From NCBI GenBank assembly GCA_947471745.1, contig CANJKZ010000142.1, forward strand, positions 4,518,501 to 4,582,500: DNA of 64,000 nucleotides, written 5' to 3'. Below, piece after piece: positions 47,545-60,558 of the stretch; position 1 is the stretch's first letter, and every line of letters begins with the position of its first letter. The stretch comes from Closterium sp. Naga37s-1 (taxonomy: Eukaryota > Streptophyta > Zygnematophyceae > Desmidiales > Closteriaceae). Both the position numbers and the translations under genes were made by a program. The notes under the pieces are model-generated. The model saw only the letters and a list, made by a program, of their open reading frames with translations, was not told the DNA's origin and did no database searches.

Positions 47545-50500
47545 ATGCTCTGTTCTCTGCCGTCCCCCGTCTCCCCCGTCTCGCCCGTCGCCGTCTCTTC
47601 AAACCCCAGCCTGCCCCCTCGCATTCTCTCCGCTTCTTCCCGCCTCACCGTTCTTCCCCCTTCCGCCTCACCCGCTCCACCGTTTCTTCCCCGTGCGCGC
47701 ATTCCCTCGCGCCCCTCGCCTCCCGTGACCGCCGCCGTCCCACCATGCGGCAGAGAGCGCTCGACGCGCGCGCGGGGGGGAGTGGCGGCGAGGAGGAGGG
47801 CAACAGTGGTCACGGCGCACGTAGCGGGCGGGGGAAGTGGCGGAGACGATGAGGGGGAAGGCATGGCGGTGGCAGGCAGCGCGAACCTTTGCGTGTTCCC
47901 CCTCAGGTGCGCTCGTGTTGGGGAAGCGGCGGATTACGCTTATGGTTCGAGCGGCGTGAGAGCATACGGGTTTTCAGGTGATAGAGGGTGCGAGGGATGT
48001 GCTGCGACGCCGTACCATGCACCGTAAAACACTCCTGTTTCGCCTTTAACCTTCCCTCGCCCTCCCTCTCCTCGTGTTCGTGTGCCTGTGCGTGCGTGGT
48101 GTGTGTGTCTCTGTGTGTGTGCGTGTGTCACCAACAGCGGAGTGTGTCTGCCAACTCATTCCGGGGCACTCAATGTAAGGCATCACTCGCATTCTCCTCA
48201 CATGTGCACTCTCCGCGTACCACACACGCACCCATCACGTGTTACCCTACCCTTTACGTTCCATACCTGTCATTGCACGAGAGCACCTCCTCATTGCCTC
48301 TCTCGCTCCCGCGCTCTCTCCCCCGTCCCACCCAGGTGTTCGAGCCGCGCATGCTGCAGCTGATGGACGTGATCACGTACGTGGCGGCGTCCCCCCCCTC
48401 TCCCCCCTCCTTGCTGCCGCGCTTCGCCCTGCTGCCCTCCGCCTGGACCACCGCGCTCGCCGCCGCTGCAGCCACGCAGCAGGGGGGCAGCGTTGCATGG
48501 CAGGGGGGAGGAGGGTTGGCCGGCGGGGGTGCTTTCACGTGGGAAGGGGAGCTGCGTGGGGAAGGGGAGGACGGAGGGGGGTCGACGTGGTTTGGAGGTG
48601 GGGGGCGAGGGGGCAGAGACGGGGGTGCGGAGGAGGGGATGGGGCAAGGCAGTGGGAAGTGGAGGAGTATGGAGGAGGTGATGAGAGATGCGCCTGTGGG
48701 CTGTTGCTGTGTGGTGAGTGCACTCCCATGTGCTGCTGCCCTCATGCACCGCGTGTCTCTCACAAGTGTTGAAATTGATTGGCACATGTCATCAATCGTC
48801 GTGCCGTGCTTTGCTGCCACTTCATTCAACCATGCACCAGTCTGCCACATGCTGCCCATCCCGGCTTCATATAAATCCTGCTTCCTCCGCCTGGGTGCTC
48901 TCTATCCTCCCACACCCACACCCACACCCCTCCCCTCCCCCCTCAGCTGCACTCGTCGCACACAGCGCCAGACGACTCTCGCCTGGTGACGTACGAGGCG
49001 ACTCACCGCATTGTCCCGCGTGCCATGCGCCGCGCGCACCCCTTCCTCGTGCTGCTCTGCCACCCGCTGCACGACCACCCGCCACTGCCCGTCACAGCAC
49101 CAGCCCCGGCAGCGCAGCTGTACGCGGGGCAGGTAGACGCGGCAGAGAGGCATGTGTGGGAGCAGCTTAAAGAGGTCGCCTGGCTCTCTGCCGTCCTAGC
49201 CCGCACCGGCACCTCCTCCTCTTCCTCGGACAGCCAGCATGAGCAGCAGCAGGGGGCAGGGGGGGCACGGGATGGCGCCCCGCCGCCGTCTGCTGCGGCG
49301 TCGCTGCTGCCCGCGGCTGTGCTTCGCTTTGGCCCCGATGCCATGTCCGGCACCTCTCGCCGCGCCAACACCACCGCCCAGGCAGGTCAGTGCGGGTGGG
49401 CGGGCACGTGTGGACGGACACGCTGCTGCCCCTCTGTGGGCGTGCGGTGCAGCATATGAGCGGGCGGTGCAGCGTATGAGCGAGCGGTGCAGCGTATGAG
49501 CGAGCGGTGCAGCGTATGAGCGGGCGGTGCAGCGTATGAGCGGGCGGTGCAGCGTATGAGCGGGCGGTGCAGCGTATGAGCGGGCGGTGCAGCGTATGAG
49601 CGGGCGGTGCAGCGTATGAGCGGGCGGTGCAGCGTATGAGCGAGCGGTGCAGCGTATGAGCGGGCGGTGCGGTGCAGCGTATGAGCGTGCGGTGCAGCGT
49701 ATGAGCGGGCGGTGCAGCCTATGAGCGTGCGGTGCAGCGTATGAGCGGGCGGTGCAGCGTATGAGCGAGCGGTGCAGCGTATGAGCATGCGGTGCAGCGT
49801 ATGAGCGGGCGGTGCTGCGTATGAGCGAGCGGTGCAGCGTATGAGCGAGCGGTGCAGCGTATGAGCGGGCGGTGCAGCGTATGAGCGGGCGGTGCAGCGT
49901 ATGAGCGGGCGGTGCAGCGTATGAGCGGGCGGTGCAGCGTATGAGCGGGCGGTGCAGCGTATGAGCGAGCGGTGCAGCGTATGAGCGAGCGGTGCAGGGT
50001 ATGAGCGGGCAGTGCAGCGTATGAGCGAGCGGTGCAGCGTATGAGCGGGCGGTGCAGCGTATGAGCGTGCGGTGCAGCGTATGAGCGTGCGGTGCAGCGT
50101 ATGAGCGGGCGGTGCAGCGTATGAGCGCGCGGTGCAGCGTATGAGCGCGCGGTGCAGCGTATGAGCGGGCGGTGCTGCGTATGAGCGAGCGGTGCAGCGT
50201 GTGAGCGGGCGGTGCATCGTATGAGCGAGCGGTGCAGCGTATGAGCGTGCGGTGCAGCGTATGAGCGGGCGGTGCAGCGTATGAGCGGGCGGTGCAGCGT
50301 ATGAGCGGGCGGTGCAGCGTATGAGCGCGCGGTGCAGCGTATGAGCGCGCGGTGCAGCGTATGAGCGAGCGGTGCAGCGTATGAGCGGGCGGTGCAGCAT
50401 ATGAGCGAGCGGTGCAGCGTATGAGCGGGCGGTGCAGCGTATGAGCGTGCGGTGCAGCGTATGAGCGGGCGGTGCAGCGTATGAGCGTGCGGTGCAGCGT

Positions 50501-53500
50501 ATGAGCGAGCGGTGCAGCGTATGAGCGAGCGGTGCAGCGTATGAGCGGGCGGTGCAGCGTATGAGCGGGCGGTGCAGCGTATGAGCGTGCGGTGCAGCGT
50601 ATGAGCGGGCGGTGCAGCGTATGAGCGAGCGGTGCAGCTTATGAGCGTGCGGTGCAGCGTATGAGCGAGCGGTGCAGCGTATGAGCGGGCGGTGCAGCGT
50701 ATGAGCGGGCGGTGCAGCGTATGAGCGGGCGGTGCAGCGTATGAGCGGGCGGTGCAGCGTATGAGCGGGCGGTGCAGCGTATGAGCGAGCAGTGCAGCGT
50801 ATGAGCGGGTGGTGCGGTGCAGCGTAAGAGCATGCAGTGCAGCGTATGAGCGGGCGGTGCAGCGTATGAGCGGGCGGTGCAGCGTATGAGCGGGCGGTGC
50901 AGCGTATGAGCGAGCGGTGCAGCGTATGAGCGAGCGGTGCAGCGTATGAGCGAGCGGTGCAGCGTATGAGCGAGCGGTGCAGCGTATGAGCGAGCGGTGC
51001 AGCGTATGAGCGGGCGGTGCAGCGTATGAGCGGGCGGTGCAGCGTATGAGCGGGCGGTGCAGCGCATGAGCGGGCGGTGCAGCGTATGAGCGAGCAGTGC
51101 AGCGTATGAGCGGTTGGTGCGGTGCAGCGTAAGAGCGTGCGGTGCAGCGTATGAGCGGGCGGTGCAGCATATGAGCGGGCGGTGCAGCGTATGAGCGGGC
51201 GGTGCAGCGTATGAGCGAGCGGTGCAGCGTATGAGCGAGCGGTGCAGCGTATGAGCGAGCGGTGCAGCGTATGAGCGAGCGGTGCAGCGTATGAGGGGGC
51301 GGTGCAGCGTATGAGCGGGCGGTGCAGCGTATGAGCGGGCGGTGCAGCGTATGAGCGGGCGGTGGAGCGTATGAGCGAGCGGTGCAGCGTATGAGCGAGC
51401 GGTGCAGCGTATGAGCGAGCGGTGCAGCGTATGAGCGAGCGGTGCAGCGTATGAGCGGGCGGTGCAGCGTATGAGCGGGCGGTGCAGCGTATGAGCGAGC
51501 GGTGCAGCGTATGAGCGGGCGGTGCAACGTATGAGCGTGCGGTGCAGCGTATGAGCGGGTGGTGCAGCGTATGAGGGGCGGTGCAGCGTATGAGCGGGCG
51601 GTGCAGCGTCTGAGCGGGCGGTGCAGCGTATGAGCGGGCGGTGCAGCGTATGAGCGAGCGGTGCAGCGTATGAGCGAGCGGTGCAGCGTATGAGCGAGCG
51701 GTGCAGCGTATGAGCGGGCGGTGCAGCGTATGAGCGTGCGGTGCAGCGTATGAGCGAGCGGTGCAGCGTATGAGCGGGCGGTGCAGCGTATGAGCGGGCG
51801 GTGCAGCGTATGAGCGGGCGGTGCAGCGTATGAGCGAGCGGTGCAGCGGATGAGCGGGCGGTGCAGCGTATGAGGGGCGGTGCAGCGTATAAGCGTGCGG
51901 TGCAGCGTATGAGGGGTGGTGCAGCGTATGAGGGGCGGTGCAGCGTATGAGCGGGCGGTGCAGCGTATGAGCGGGTGGTGCAGCGTAGGAGCGGGCGGTG
52001 CGGCGTATGAGCGGGCGGTGCAGCGTATGAGCGGGCGGTGCAGCGTATGAGCGGGCGGTGCAGCGTATGAGCGAGCGGTGCAGCGTATGAGCGAGCGGTG
52101 GAGCGTATGAGCGGGCGGTGCAGCGTATGAGCGGGCGGTGCAGCGTATGAGCGGGCGGTGCAGCGTATGAGCGGGCGGCGCAGCGTATGAGCGAGCGGTG
52201 CAGCGTATGAGCGTGCGGTGCAGCGTATGAGAGAGCGGTGCAGCGTATGAGCGGGCGGTGCAGCGTATGAGCGGGCGGTGCAGCGTATGAGCGGGCTGTG
52301 CAGCGTATGAGCGGGCGGTGCAGCGTATGAGCGGGCGGTGCAGCGTATGAGCGAGCGGTGCAGCGTATGAGCGGGCGGTTCAGCGTATGAGCGGGCGGTG
52401 CATCGTATGAGCGGTTGTTGCAGCGTATGAGCGGGCGGTGTAGCGTATGAGCGGGCGGTGTAGCGTATGAGCGGGCAGTGCAGCGTTTGAGCGAGCGGTG
52501 CAGCGTATGAGCGTGCGGTGCAGCGTATGAGCGAGCGGTGCAGCGTATGAGCGAGCGGTGCAGCGTATGAGCGGGCGGTTCAGCGTATGAGCGGGCGGTG
52601 CAGCGTATGAGCGGGTGTTGCAGCTTATGAGCGGGCGGTGTAGCGTATGAGCGGGCGGTGTAGCGTATGAGCGGGCGGTGCAGCGTTTGAGCGAGCGGTG
52701 CAGCGTATGAGCGTGCGGTGCAGCGTATGAGCGAGCGGTGCAGCGTATGAGGTAGTGGTGCAGCGTATAAGCGGGCGGTGCAGCGTATGAGCGAGCATTG
52801 CAGCGAAGGAGCGGGCAGTGCAGCGTATGAGCGGGCGGTGCAGCGTATCAGCGAGCGGTGCAGCGTACGAGCGGGCGGTGCAGCGTATGAGCGGGCGGTG
52901 CAGCGTATGAGCAGGCGGTGCAGCGTATGAGCGGACGGAGCATCGTATGAGCGAACGGTGCAGCGTATGAGCGAGCGGTGCAGCGTATGAGCGAGCGGTG
53001 CAGCGTATGAGCGAGCGGTGCAGCGTATGAGCGGGCGGTGCAGCGTATGAGCGAGCGGTGCAGCGTATGAGCGGGCGGTGCAGCGTATGAGCGGGCGGTG
53101 CAGCGTATGAGCGGGCGGTGCAGCGTATGAGCGAGCGGTGCGGCGTATGAGCGGGCGGTGCAGCGTATGAGCGGGCGGTGCAGCGTATGAGGGGGCGGTG
53201 CAGCGTATGAGCGGGCGGTGCAGCGTATGAGCGAGCGGTGCAGCGTATGAGCGGGCGGTTCAGCGTATGAGCGGGCGGTGCAGCGTATGAGCGGGTGTTG
53301 CAGCGTATGAGCGGGCGGTGTAGCGTATGAGCGGGCGGTGTAGCGTATGAGCGGGCGGTGCAGCGTTTGAGCGAGCGGTGCAGCGTATGAGCGTGCGGTG
53401 CAGCGTATGAGCGAGCGGTGCAGCGTATGAGCGAGCGGTGCAGCGTATGAGCGGGCGGTTCAGCGTATGAGCGGGCGGTGCAGCATATGAGCGGGTGTTG

Positions 53501-56500
53501 CAGCTTATGAGCGGGCGGTGTAGCGTATGAGCGGGCGGTGTAGCGTATGAGCGGGCGGTGCAGCGTTTGAGCGAGCGGTGCAGCGTATGAGCGTGCGGTG
53601 CAGCGTATGAGCGAGCGGTGCAGTGTATGAGGTAGTGGTGCAGCGTATAAGCGGGCGGTGCAGCGTATGAGCGAGCATTGCAGCGAAGGAGCGGGCAGTG
53701 CAGCGTATGAGCGGGCGGTGCAGCGTATCAGCGAGCGGTGCAGCGTACGAGCGGGCGGTGCAGCGTACGAGCGGGCGGTGCAGCGTATGAGCGGGCGGTG
53801 CTGCGTATGAGCGGGCGGTGCAGCGTATGAGCAGGCGGTGCAGCGTATGAGCGGACGGAGCATCGTATGAGCGAACGGTGCAGCGTATGAGCGTGCGGTG
53901 CAGCGTATGAGCGAGCGGTGCAGCGTATGAGCGAGCGGTGCAGCGTATGAGCGAGCGGTGCAGCGTATGAGCGGGCGGTGCAGCGTATAAGCGAGCGGTG
54001 CAGCGTATGAGCGGGCGGTGCAGCGTATGAGCGAGCGGTGCAGCGTATGAGCGAGCGGTGCGGCGTATGAGCGGGCGGTGCAGCGTATGAGGGGGCGGTG
54101 CAGCGTATGAGGGGGCGGTGCAGCGTATGAGCGGGCGGTGCAGCGTATGAGCGGGCGGTGCAGCGTATGAGCGGGCGGTGCAGCGTATGAGCGGGCGGTG
54201 CAGCGTATGAGGGGGCGGTGCAGCGTATGAGCGGGCGGTGCAGCGTATGAGCGGGCGGTGCAGCGTATGAGCGAGCGGTGCAGCGTATGAGCGGGCGGTG
54301 CAGCGTATGAGCGGGCGGTGCAGCGTATGAGCGGGCGGTGCAGCGTATGAGCGGGCGGTGCATCGTATGAGCGGACGGTGCAGCGTATGAGCGTGCGGTG
54401 CAGCGTATGGGCGAGCGGTGCAGCGTATGAGCGAGCGGTGCAGCGTATGAGCGAGCGGTGCAGCGTATGAGCGAGCGGTGCAGCGTATGAGCGGGCTGTG
54501 CAGCGTATGAGCGGGCGGTGCAGCGTATGAGCGGGCGGTGCAGCGTATGAGCGAGCGGTGCAGCGTATGAGCGGGCGGTGCAGCGTATGAGCGCGCGGTG
54601 CAGCGTATGAGCGCGCGGTGCAGCGTATGAGCGAGCGGTGCAGCGTATGAGCGAGCGGTGCAGCGTATGAGCGTGCGGTGCATCGTATGAGCGAGCGGTG
54701 CAGCGTATGAGCGAGCGGTGCAGCGTATGAGCGAGCGGTGCAGCGTATGAGCGTGCGGTGCAGCGTATGAGCGGGCGGTGCAGCGTATGAGCGAGCGCTG
54801 CAGCGTATGAGCGAGCGTTGCGGCGTATGAGCGAGCCGTGCGGCGTATGAGCGCGCCGTGCAGCGTATGAGCGCGCGGTGCAGCGTATGAGCGCGCGGTG
54901 CAGCGTATGAGCGCGCGGTGCAGCGTATGAGCGGGCGGTGCAGCGTATGAGCGGGCGGTGCAGCGTATGAGCGGGCGGTGCAGCGAATGAGCGGGCGGTG
55001 CAGCGTATGAGGGGGCGGCGCAGCGTATGAGCGAGCGGCGCAGCGTATGAGCGAGCGGCGCAGCGTATGAGCGAGCGGCGCAGCGTATGAGCGAGCGGCG
55101 AACCGTATGAGCGGGCTGTGGAGCGTATGAGCGGGCGGTGCAGCGTATGAGCGGGCGGTGCAGCGTATGAGCGGGCTGTGCAGCGTATGAGCGGGCGGCG
55201 CAGCGTATGAGCGGGCGGCGCAGCGTATGAGCGGGTGGCGCAGCGTATGAGCGGGCGGTGCAGCGTATGAGCGGGCGGTGCAGCGTATGAGCGGGCGGTG
55301 CAGCGTATGAGCGGGCGGTGCAGCGTATGAGCGGGCTGTGCAGCGTATGAGCGGGCGGTGCAGCGTATGAGCGGGCGGTGCAGCGTATGAGCGGGCGGTG
55401 CAGCGTATGAGCGTGCGGTGCAGCGTATGAGCGGGCGGTGCAGCGTATGAGCGAGCGGTGCAGCGTATGAGCGAGCGGTGCGGCGTATGAGCGGGCGGAG
55501 CGGCGTATGAGCGGGCAGTGCAGCGTATGAGCGCGCGGTGCAGCGTATGAGCGCGCGGTGCAGCGTATGAGCGCGCGGTGCAGCGTATGAGCGAGCCGTG
55601 CAGCGTATGAGCGCGCGGTGCAGCGTATGAGCGGGCGGCGCAGCGTATGAGCGGGCGGTGCAGCGTATGAGCGGGCGGTGCAGCGTATGAGCGGGCGGTG
55701 CAGCGTATGAGCGAGCGGTGCAGCGTATGAGCGTGCGGTGCAGCGTATGAGCGGGCGGTGCAGCGTATGAGCGAGCGCTGCAGCGTATGAGCGGGCGGTG
55801 CAGCGTATGAGCGGGCGGTGCAGCGTATGAGCGAGCGGTGCAGCGTATGAGCGGGCGGTGCAGCGTATGAGCGGACGGCGCAGCGTATGAGCGAGCGGCG
55901 CAGCGTATGAGCGAGCGGCGCAGCGTATGAGCGAGCGGCGCAGCGTATGAGCGGGATGTGCAGCGTATGAGCAGGCTGTGGAGCGTATGAGCAGGTGGTG
56001 CAGCGTATGAGCGGGCGGTGCAGCGTATGAGCGGGCGGTGCAGCGTATGAGCGGGCGGCGCAGCGTATGAGCGGGCGGCGCAGCGTATGAGCGGGCGGTG
56101 CAGCGTATGAGCGAGCGGTGCAGCGTATGAGCGAGCGGTGCAGCGTATGAGCGTGCGGTGCAGCGTATGAGCGGGCGGTGCAGCGTATGAGCGAGCGCTG
56201 CAGCGTATGAGCGAGCGGTGCAGCGTATGAGTGAGCCGTGCAGCGTATGAGCGCGCGGTGCAGCGTATGAGCGAGCCGTGCAGCGTATGAGCGCGCGGTG
56301 CAGCGTATGAGCGCGCGGTGCAGCGTATGAGCGCGCGGTGCAGCGTATGAGCGCGCGGTGCAGCGTATGAGCGGGCGGTGCAGCGTATGAGCGGGCGGTG
56401 CAGCGTATGAGCGAGCGGTGCAGCGTATGAGCGGGCGGTGCAGCGTATGAGCGGGCGGCGCAGCGTATGAGCGAGCGGCGCAGCGTATGAGCGAGCGGCG

Positions 56501-57628
56501 CAGCGTATGAGCGAGCGGCGCAGCGTATGAGCGGGATGTGCAGCGTATGAGCGGGATGTGGAGCGTATGAGCAGGTGGTGCAGCGTATGAGCGGGCGGTG
56601 CAGCGTATGAGCGGGCGGTGCAGCGTATGAGCGGGCGGCGCAGCGTATGAGCGGGCGGTGCAGCGTATGAGCGGGCGGTGCAGCGTATGAGCGGGCGGTG
56701 CAGCGTATGAGCGGGCGGTGCAGCGTATGAGCGTGCGGTGCAGCCTATGAGCGGGGCATGGACTAAAAGAATGGCGGTGCATGTTTGCGGGTGACTACTT
56801 GCCGAAACCAATGCTCTCTCATCCTTCCTATTCGCCCCCCTTCTCTCTCCTGTTCGTCTTTCCGTCCTCCGCACCCCCAATCCCCCTGCAGCCATCTCAA
56901 CGTGGAGGAGCATGAAGGGCCCAATGGCCTTGAAGCGGTCGGGCGGTGAGGTGAAGACGGCGAGCAGCGGGGGCAGCGCTGCAGGGGGGGCTGCAGGGGC
57001 GGAGGGGGCGTGGAATGACCCGTACTGGGTGGCACGCGAAGCACTCAGCAAGGCGCGGCGGCAAGAGGCGTTCTCGTTCGCTGCCGCTGACATGGTGGGT
57101 GGCGTGTGGTGAGAGGCGTAGCGCTGTTGTGCTCGTTGCTGTTGCGTTGCAATGTGCATGGCACGCATTGAAGCATGTTTGAGCAACGGTTGCAGCTGCC
57201 TCCACGAGGATAGAAGGGGAAGGTCCCACTCACCCGTATGTGCTCGTGTGTGTGCGGGGCTGATGCATGCAGGTGGAGTTGGAGCAGCAGCATCGCAACC
57301 TGCTGCTGGCCATGACATGCACGCTGGAGCGATTGCTATGGGTGAGATGAGATGCCATCATGCTCCTGCGAAAACAGGACATTGAGCGAGGGGTTGCATG
57401 TGGCCGTCTGGTAGCACACATGCATGACTTGCATTGCATGCCTTTGCTCTCCTCTCTACCTGCCATTGCTCACCTGCATGCCACGTTTGTACCGCCACAA
57501 CCCCTCATTCCTCATTCCGACCATACCCCTCCTTCCCTTGTCCGTTCCACCAGGTGCAGGCAGCCATCGAGCCCCACCTTGCCTCGCTGCGTGCTGAAAT
57601 GGCTGTGCGGCGAGCAATGAACTCCTGA
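47545..57628 (+). CDS. LON substrate-binding-domain protein, probably plastid-targeted
   Basis: Deduced product 520 residues. Exons: 47545-47906, 48138-48174, 48336-48713, 48947-49385, 56892-57094, 57273-57341, 57554-57628. The N-terminus is rich in Ser, Pro and Arg with almost no acidic residues, as in chloroplast transit peptides. The LON (PUA-like) domain starts at LCVFPL (115-120) and continues across two splice joints with PTHSGALNVFEPRM. A Gly-rich insert follows, then VGCCCVLHSSHTAPDDSRLV and ATHRIVP. After a low-complexity linker comes a helical C-terminus (WNDPYWVAREAL, EAFSFAAADM, then a coiled coil). It resembles plant proteins with a LON domain but no ATPase or protease domain, whose role is poorly known. 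The fourth intron (49386-56891) is 7.5 kb and almost wholly satellite. An in-frame upstream TTG region exists, but the first ATG is 47545. Confidence 0.85.
49440..56754. repeat. 20-bp satellite array, about 365 copies, inside a LON-gene intron
   Basis: The unit is gcgggcggtgcagcgtatga. The base after GCG varies among G, A, T and C, and a few units carry small indels. Higher-order repeats are visible: a recognisable run of variant units near 52741 recurs near 53621 (880 bp later). Another run near 55981 recurs near 56561 (580 bp later). The unit has no stop codon in any minus-strand frame, which creates antisense open frames of up to 1385 codons that are not genes. Confidence 0.98.
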
Positions 57629-58255
57629 CGCACTGCATGTGAATAAGGCCGTCCGTCAGTTGGGGGAATGGAGGTTCAGGAAGATGCACCTGTGGTTAGG
57701 TTCAGGAAGATTCGTACGCCACACAGAATATGCCCGCTGGCGCATTAATCATCGACTTCTCACCTTAGGCCTGGCTTTCAATTGCTACATGGATTGTCAG
57801 TTAACTCTCCATGGCCAGTAAGCAGAGCACTTGGCCCTGATAACCCTAATAATTCCTAGAGCACTTGGCTCTTGGATTCCTTGAGCACTTGTTACTTAGG
57901 GTTGTTTTGTAAGTTTGAAAGTCACTAGTACAGGTTCAGTTCATTGAAAGGGTTCATTATAAACCAGTCTAGATGTTCCAAGTCTTCGAGGACGTAGAGT
58001 TCTATTCGGATTTCGTAGCTGCTGCGGGTCTTCCCCAAAGGGGTACGAAACTGGATCTGCTGTGGCGCTGACAGCCCAGCCCCTCTGCTTGAAAGCACAC
58101 ATGTTCTTTTCAGAGCTCATCGTCGATCCGTGCTCGTCACAGCAGCCGTCGTCCTAGGCACTCTTTCCGGCAATTGCCGACAACGCACGAGGCGGCACCA
58201 CTGCGATCGCCCGCCAGGCGCGTGGATCTGGAAGCTGGTACAGCGCCGCGCCGCC
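57629..58255. other. Intergenic between the LON gene and TMEM147
   Basis: About 630 bases, AT-richer than the flanking genes. The phrase gagcacttg occurs three times near 57827-57890. No gene or clear promoter motif is seen. Confidence 0.5.
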
Positions 58256-60558
58256 ATGACGTACTTCCACTTCTTCAACTGCGCCGCGCTCTCCTTCGCG
58301 CCGCACCTCATCTTCTACAAGGCCACGCCGCTGTGAGTCCCCGCGCGCCCTGCCGCGCCAACCCGCCATGCGCGTCCGGAAGGACGTCGCCCGTCTAGTT
58401 AATGCATGGCACGCATGGCATTCTGCCGATCGCTTGCGCTCTCCAAATTATTGCCGCTGGGCTCCTCGCTCCGTATGTCGCCGCATCTGATGCATGCGCG
58501 CCGTCTCTGCCCTCCGCACGAGCCTTCCGCTCGAATTTTACGTGCCTCGCGCCTCCGCTGGTGACGCGGATCCGCTGCTCTCACTCGCCGCGCCTCTCTC
58601 CACTCCACCAGTTCTTCCGTTCCCTTTCCCGACCCAAACCCCCCCACCTGAGTTTAACCGCCTTTCCGCCTCCCCACGCGCACGCCCCTCTCAGTTCTCT
58701 CCCTCCCCTCTTGTACGCATCCGCTTCATCCATCCGCGTTGCCCATTGCGCGTGTCCCCGTGACCGCGACCGCGCAGGTCGGAATACGGCACGTGGACGG
58801 CGAGTCTCAAGGCGGCGCTCGTGTTCTTCGCCGCCATGCTGCTTAAGGTCAGCCGCCGCGCCGCCGCTGCCGCCGCTGCTGCTGCTGCCCCTGCTGCTGC
58901 TGCCGATTCTGCTGCCGCCGCCGCTGCTGGAATGGCACGTTGCTCGTTGTCCTTTGGGAGTGGTGCTGCGGATTTCGTGCCAATCCCCCTCTATCTCCTC
59001 CCGTCCCCCGTGCGCGCACACCGCCCTCTCCCCGCGTCCCCCGTGCGCGCAGATGATCCTGTGGGCGTCGCTGCTGCCCGAGTCCGATCACGACCCCGCG
59101 CTCGCCGCCCCTTCGCACCTAGACGCGCGCCAGGTGCGCTCCCCTCAAGGGCGCTGCGGCAGTGCGCGCACCCACTCCCCTCACTTCTCCCCTGCGCCCT
59201 GCACCCTGTGTGCGCACGCTGCACCACATCCGCCTCCCCTCCTGCCCGCGCTCTCTCATACCCATCATCGTGTTGCACTCTCTTGCCGTGTGCCTTCAAG
59301 CTTCGTCCCACCTTCGCCCTTTCACCCACACACCCCCATTTCCCCACCCCGGACCTCGTTCCCCATGCGCGCAGGAGGCGCTGCGCGCGGTGATAGGCGC
59401 GGGGGTGGACCTGGCGGGCATGCGGTACGCGCTGGTGCACGTGAGCCACCGCAACATGGCCTTTGAACACAAGTTCCAGGCCGTGGGCCTCGGTGCGTGC
59501 TGCTTGGGGGAGTGGGAGAAAAGGGCTGTGCGGTGGGGGTGGGGGCAGTGAGGGGGTGATGGTGGCACAGGGTGGTGGAGAGGAGGTGGGGTAGTAGGTG
59601 GAAAGAGTGACGCATGTGTGCATTAGTAGTTATTCTCTGCTGTGCACTCACACCCTCTCCCGGTCCCTCGTGTTTGTGTGCATGCATGGCTGTGTGGTGC
59701 GTGCATCAGGGTGGGCACTGGCGGAGTCAGTGAGCAAGCGCCTGGTGCCGCTGTGGGTGGGGGCGGGCGGCATGGAGTTCAAATGGGACTTCCTGCTCGA
59801 CTCCCTCTCCTCCAACATCGAACTCGTACGCCCCCCTGCTCCTCTCTCCGCCCTTCTCATTCCGCCTCTCCACTGCCCTGCATGCTGCTTCATGATTGCT
59901 GCCCTCTGCACAGTCTATGCATGTGCTCACATGATGACACCCGTCTCGTACCACATGCCATGCAACACCCTCGTGTCCCGTGTAACCCTGCTAACCATCA
60001 CCCACCATGCGTGCGTGCGTGCATGCATGCTGTGAGCAGGTGTCCACATTGACCCTCGCAGCGCTGGCCTCGCTGCTGTGGCTGCGCCGCTCCAAGCCGC
60101 CTGCCCTCGTGCCGCTCATCTACATCCTTGCCTCTCTGCTCGCCGCACTGCCCTTCTCCTCGAGGTTGGCCTCTGCCCCGCTCTTCCTCCTCCTTCCTCC
60201 CTGCATTCCCACCACACCCCATGCTGTCCCGTCACTCTCACCACCAATGGTACTTTTCACTTGCACTGCTTCTGCTGCTTCTTTCATGTCCTCCATCAGC
60301 CGTTTGCCACTGGAGTGCCACAGTCAGTCACTTGTTACTTGGCAAGGGAAGCAACACACGCACAGCAATGCAGCCACACACTTACCTAGCCATCCTCCTT
60401 GCCTCCCTGTGTGTGGCTTCCCTCGCAGCTTTCTGGAGCACGGATTGGGGTGGCAGCCATACGAGGTGGCAGGTGCGCACCTGGCAGCATGCATCGTGGC
60501 GGCACTCATCACATGGCGCCTCTTCTCCGCCTGCTCACGCCAACCAACGCCTGCTTGA
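58256..60558 (+). CDS. TMEM147: TMEM147, ER membrane protein of the BOS/translocon complex
   Basis: Deduced product 238 residues (the human protein has 224). Exons: 58256-58332, 58778-58847, 59053-59133, 59375-59492, 59710-59825, 60040-60164, 60429-60558. It starts MTYFHFFNCAALSFAPHL, followed by YKATPLSEYGTW, and later has WALAESVSKRLVPLWVGAGG and a Phe-Lys-Trp segment. These are the family landmarks, and they are followed by hydrophobic helices. It should be a multi-pass ER protein that, with NOMO and nicalin, assists insertion of multi-pass proteins at the Sec61 translocon. About 15 extra residues lie in the third exon (PESDHDPALAAPSHLD). The ATG is chosen by match to the family start. No truncation is seen. 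Confidence 0.95.

Noticed and set aside
49440..56754. Regular short repeats considered as a CRISPR array.
   Set aside because: The 20-bp units are directly adjacent with no unique spacers, no cas genes are present and the genome is eukaryotic.
52625..57318. Minus-strand open frames of 1385 and 1196 codons (and 602, 392, 337 codons further left).
   Set aside because: They are made almost entirely of the 20-bp satellite, are open in several frames at once and lie in the intron of a well-supported plus-strand gene.
57824..57915. AACCCTAA / TTAGGG-like words suggesting interstitial telomere repeats.
   Set aside because: Only isolated single words occur, with no tandem run of the plant heptamer.
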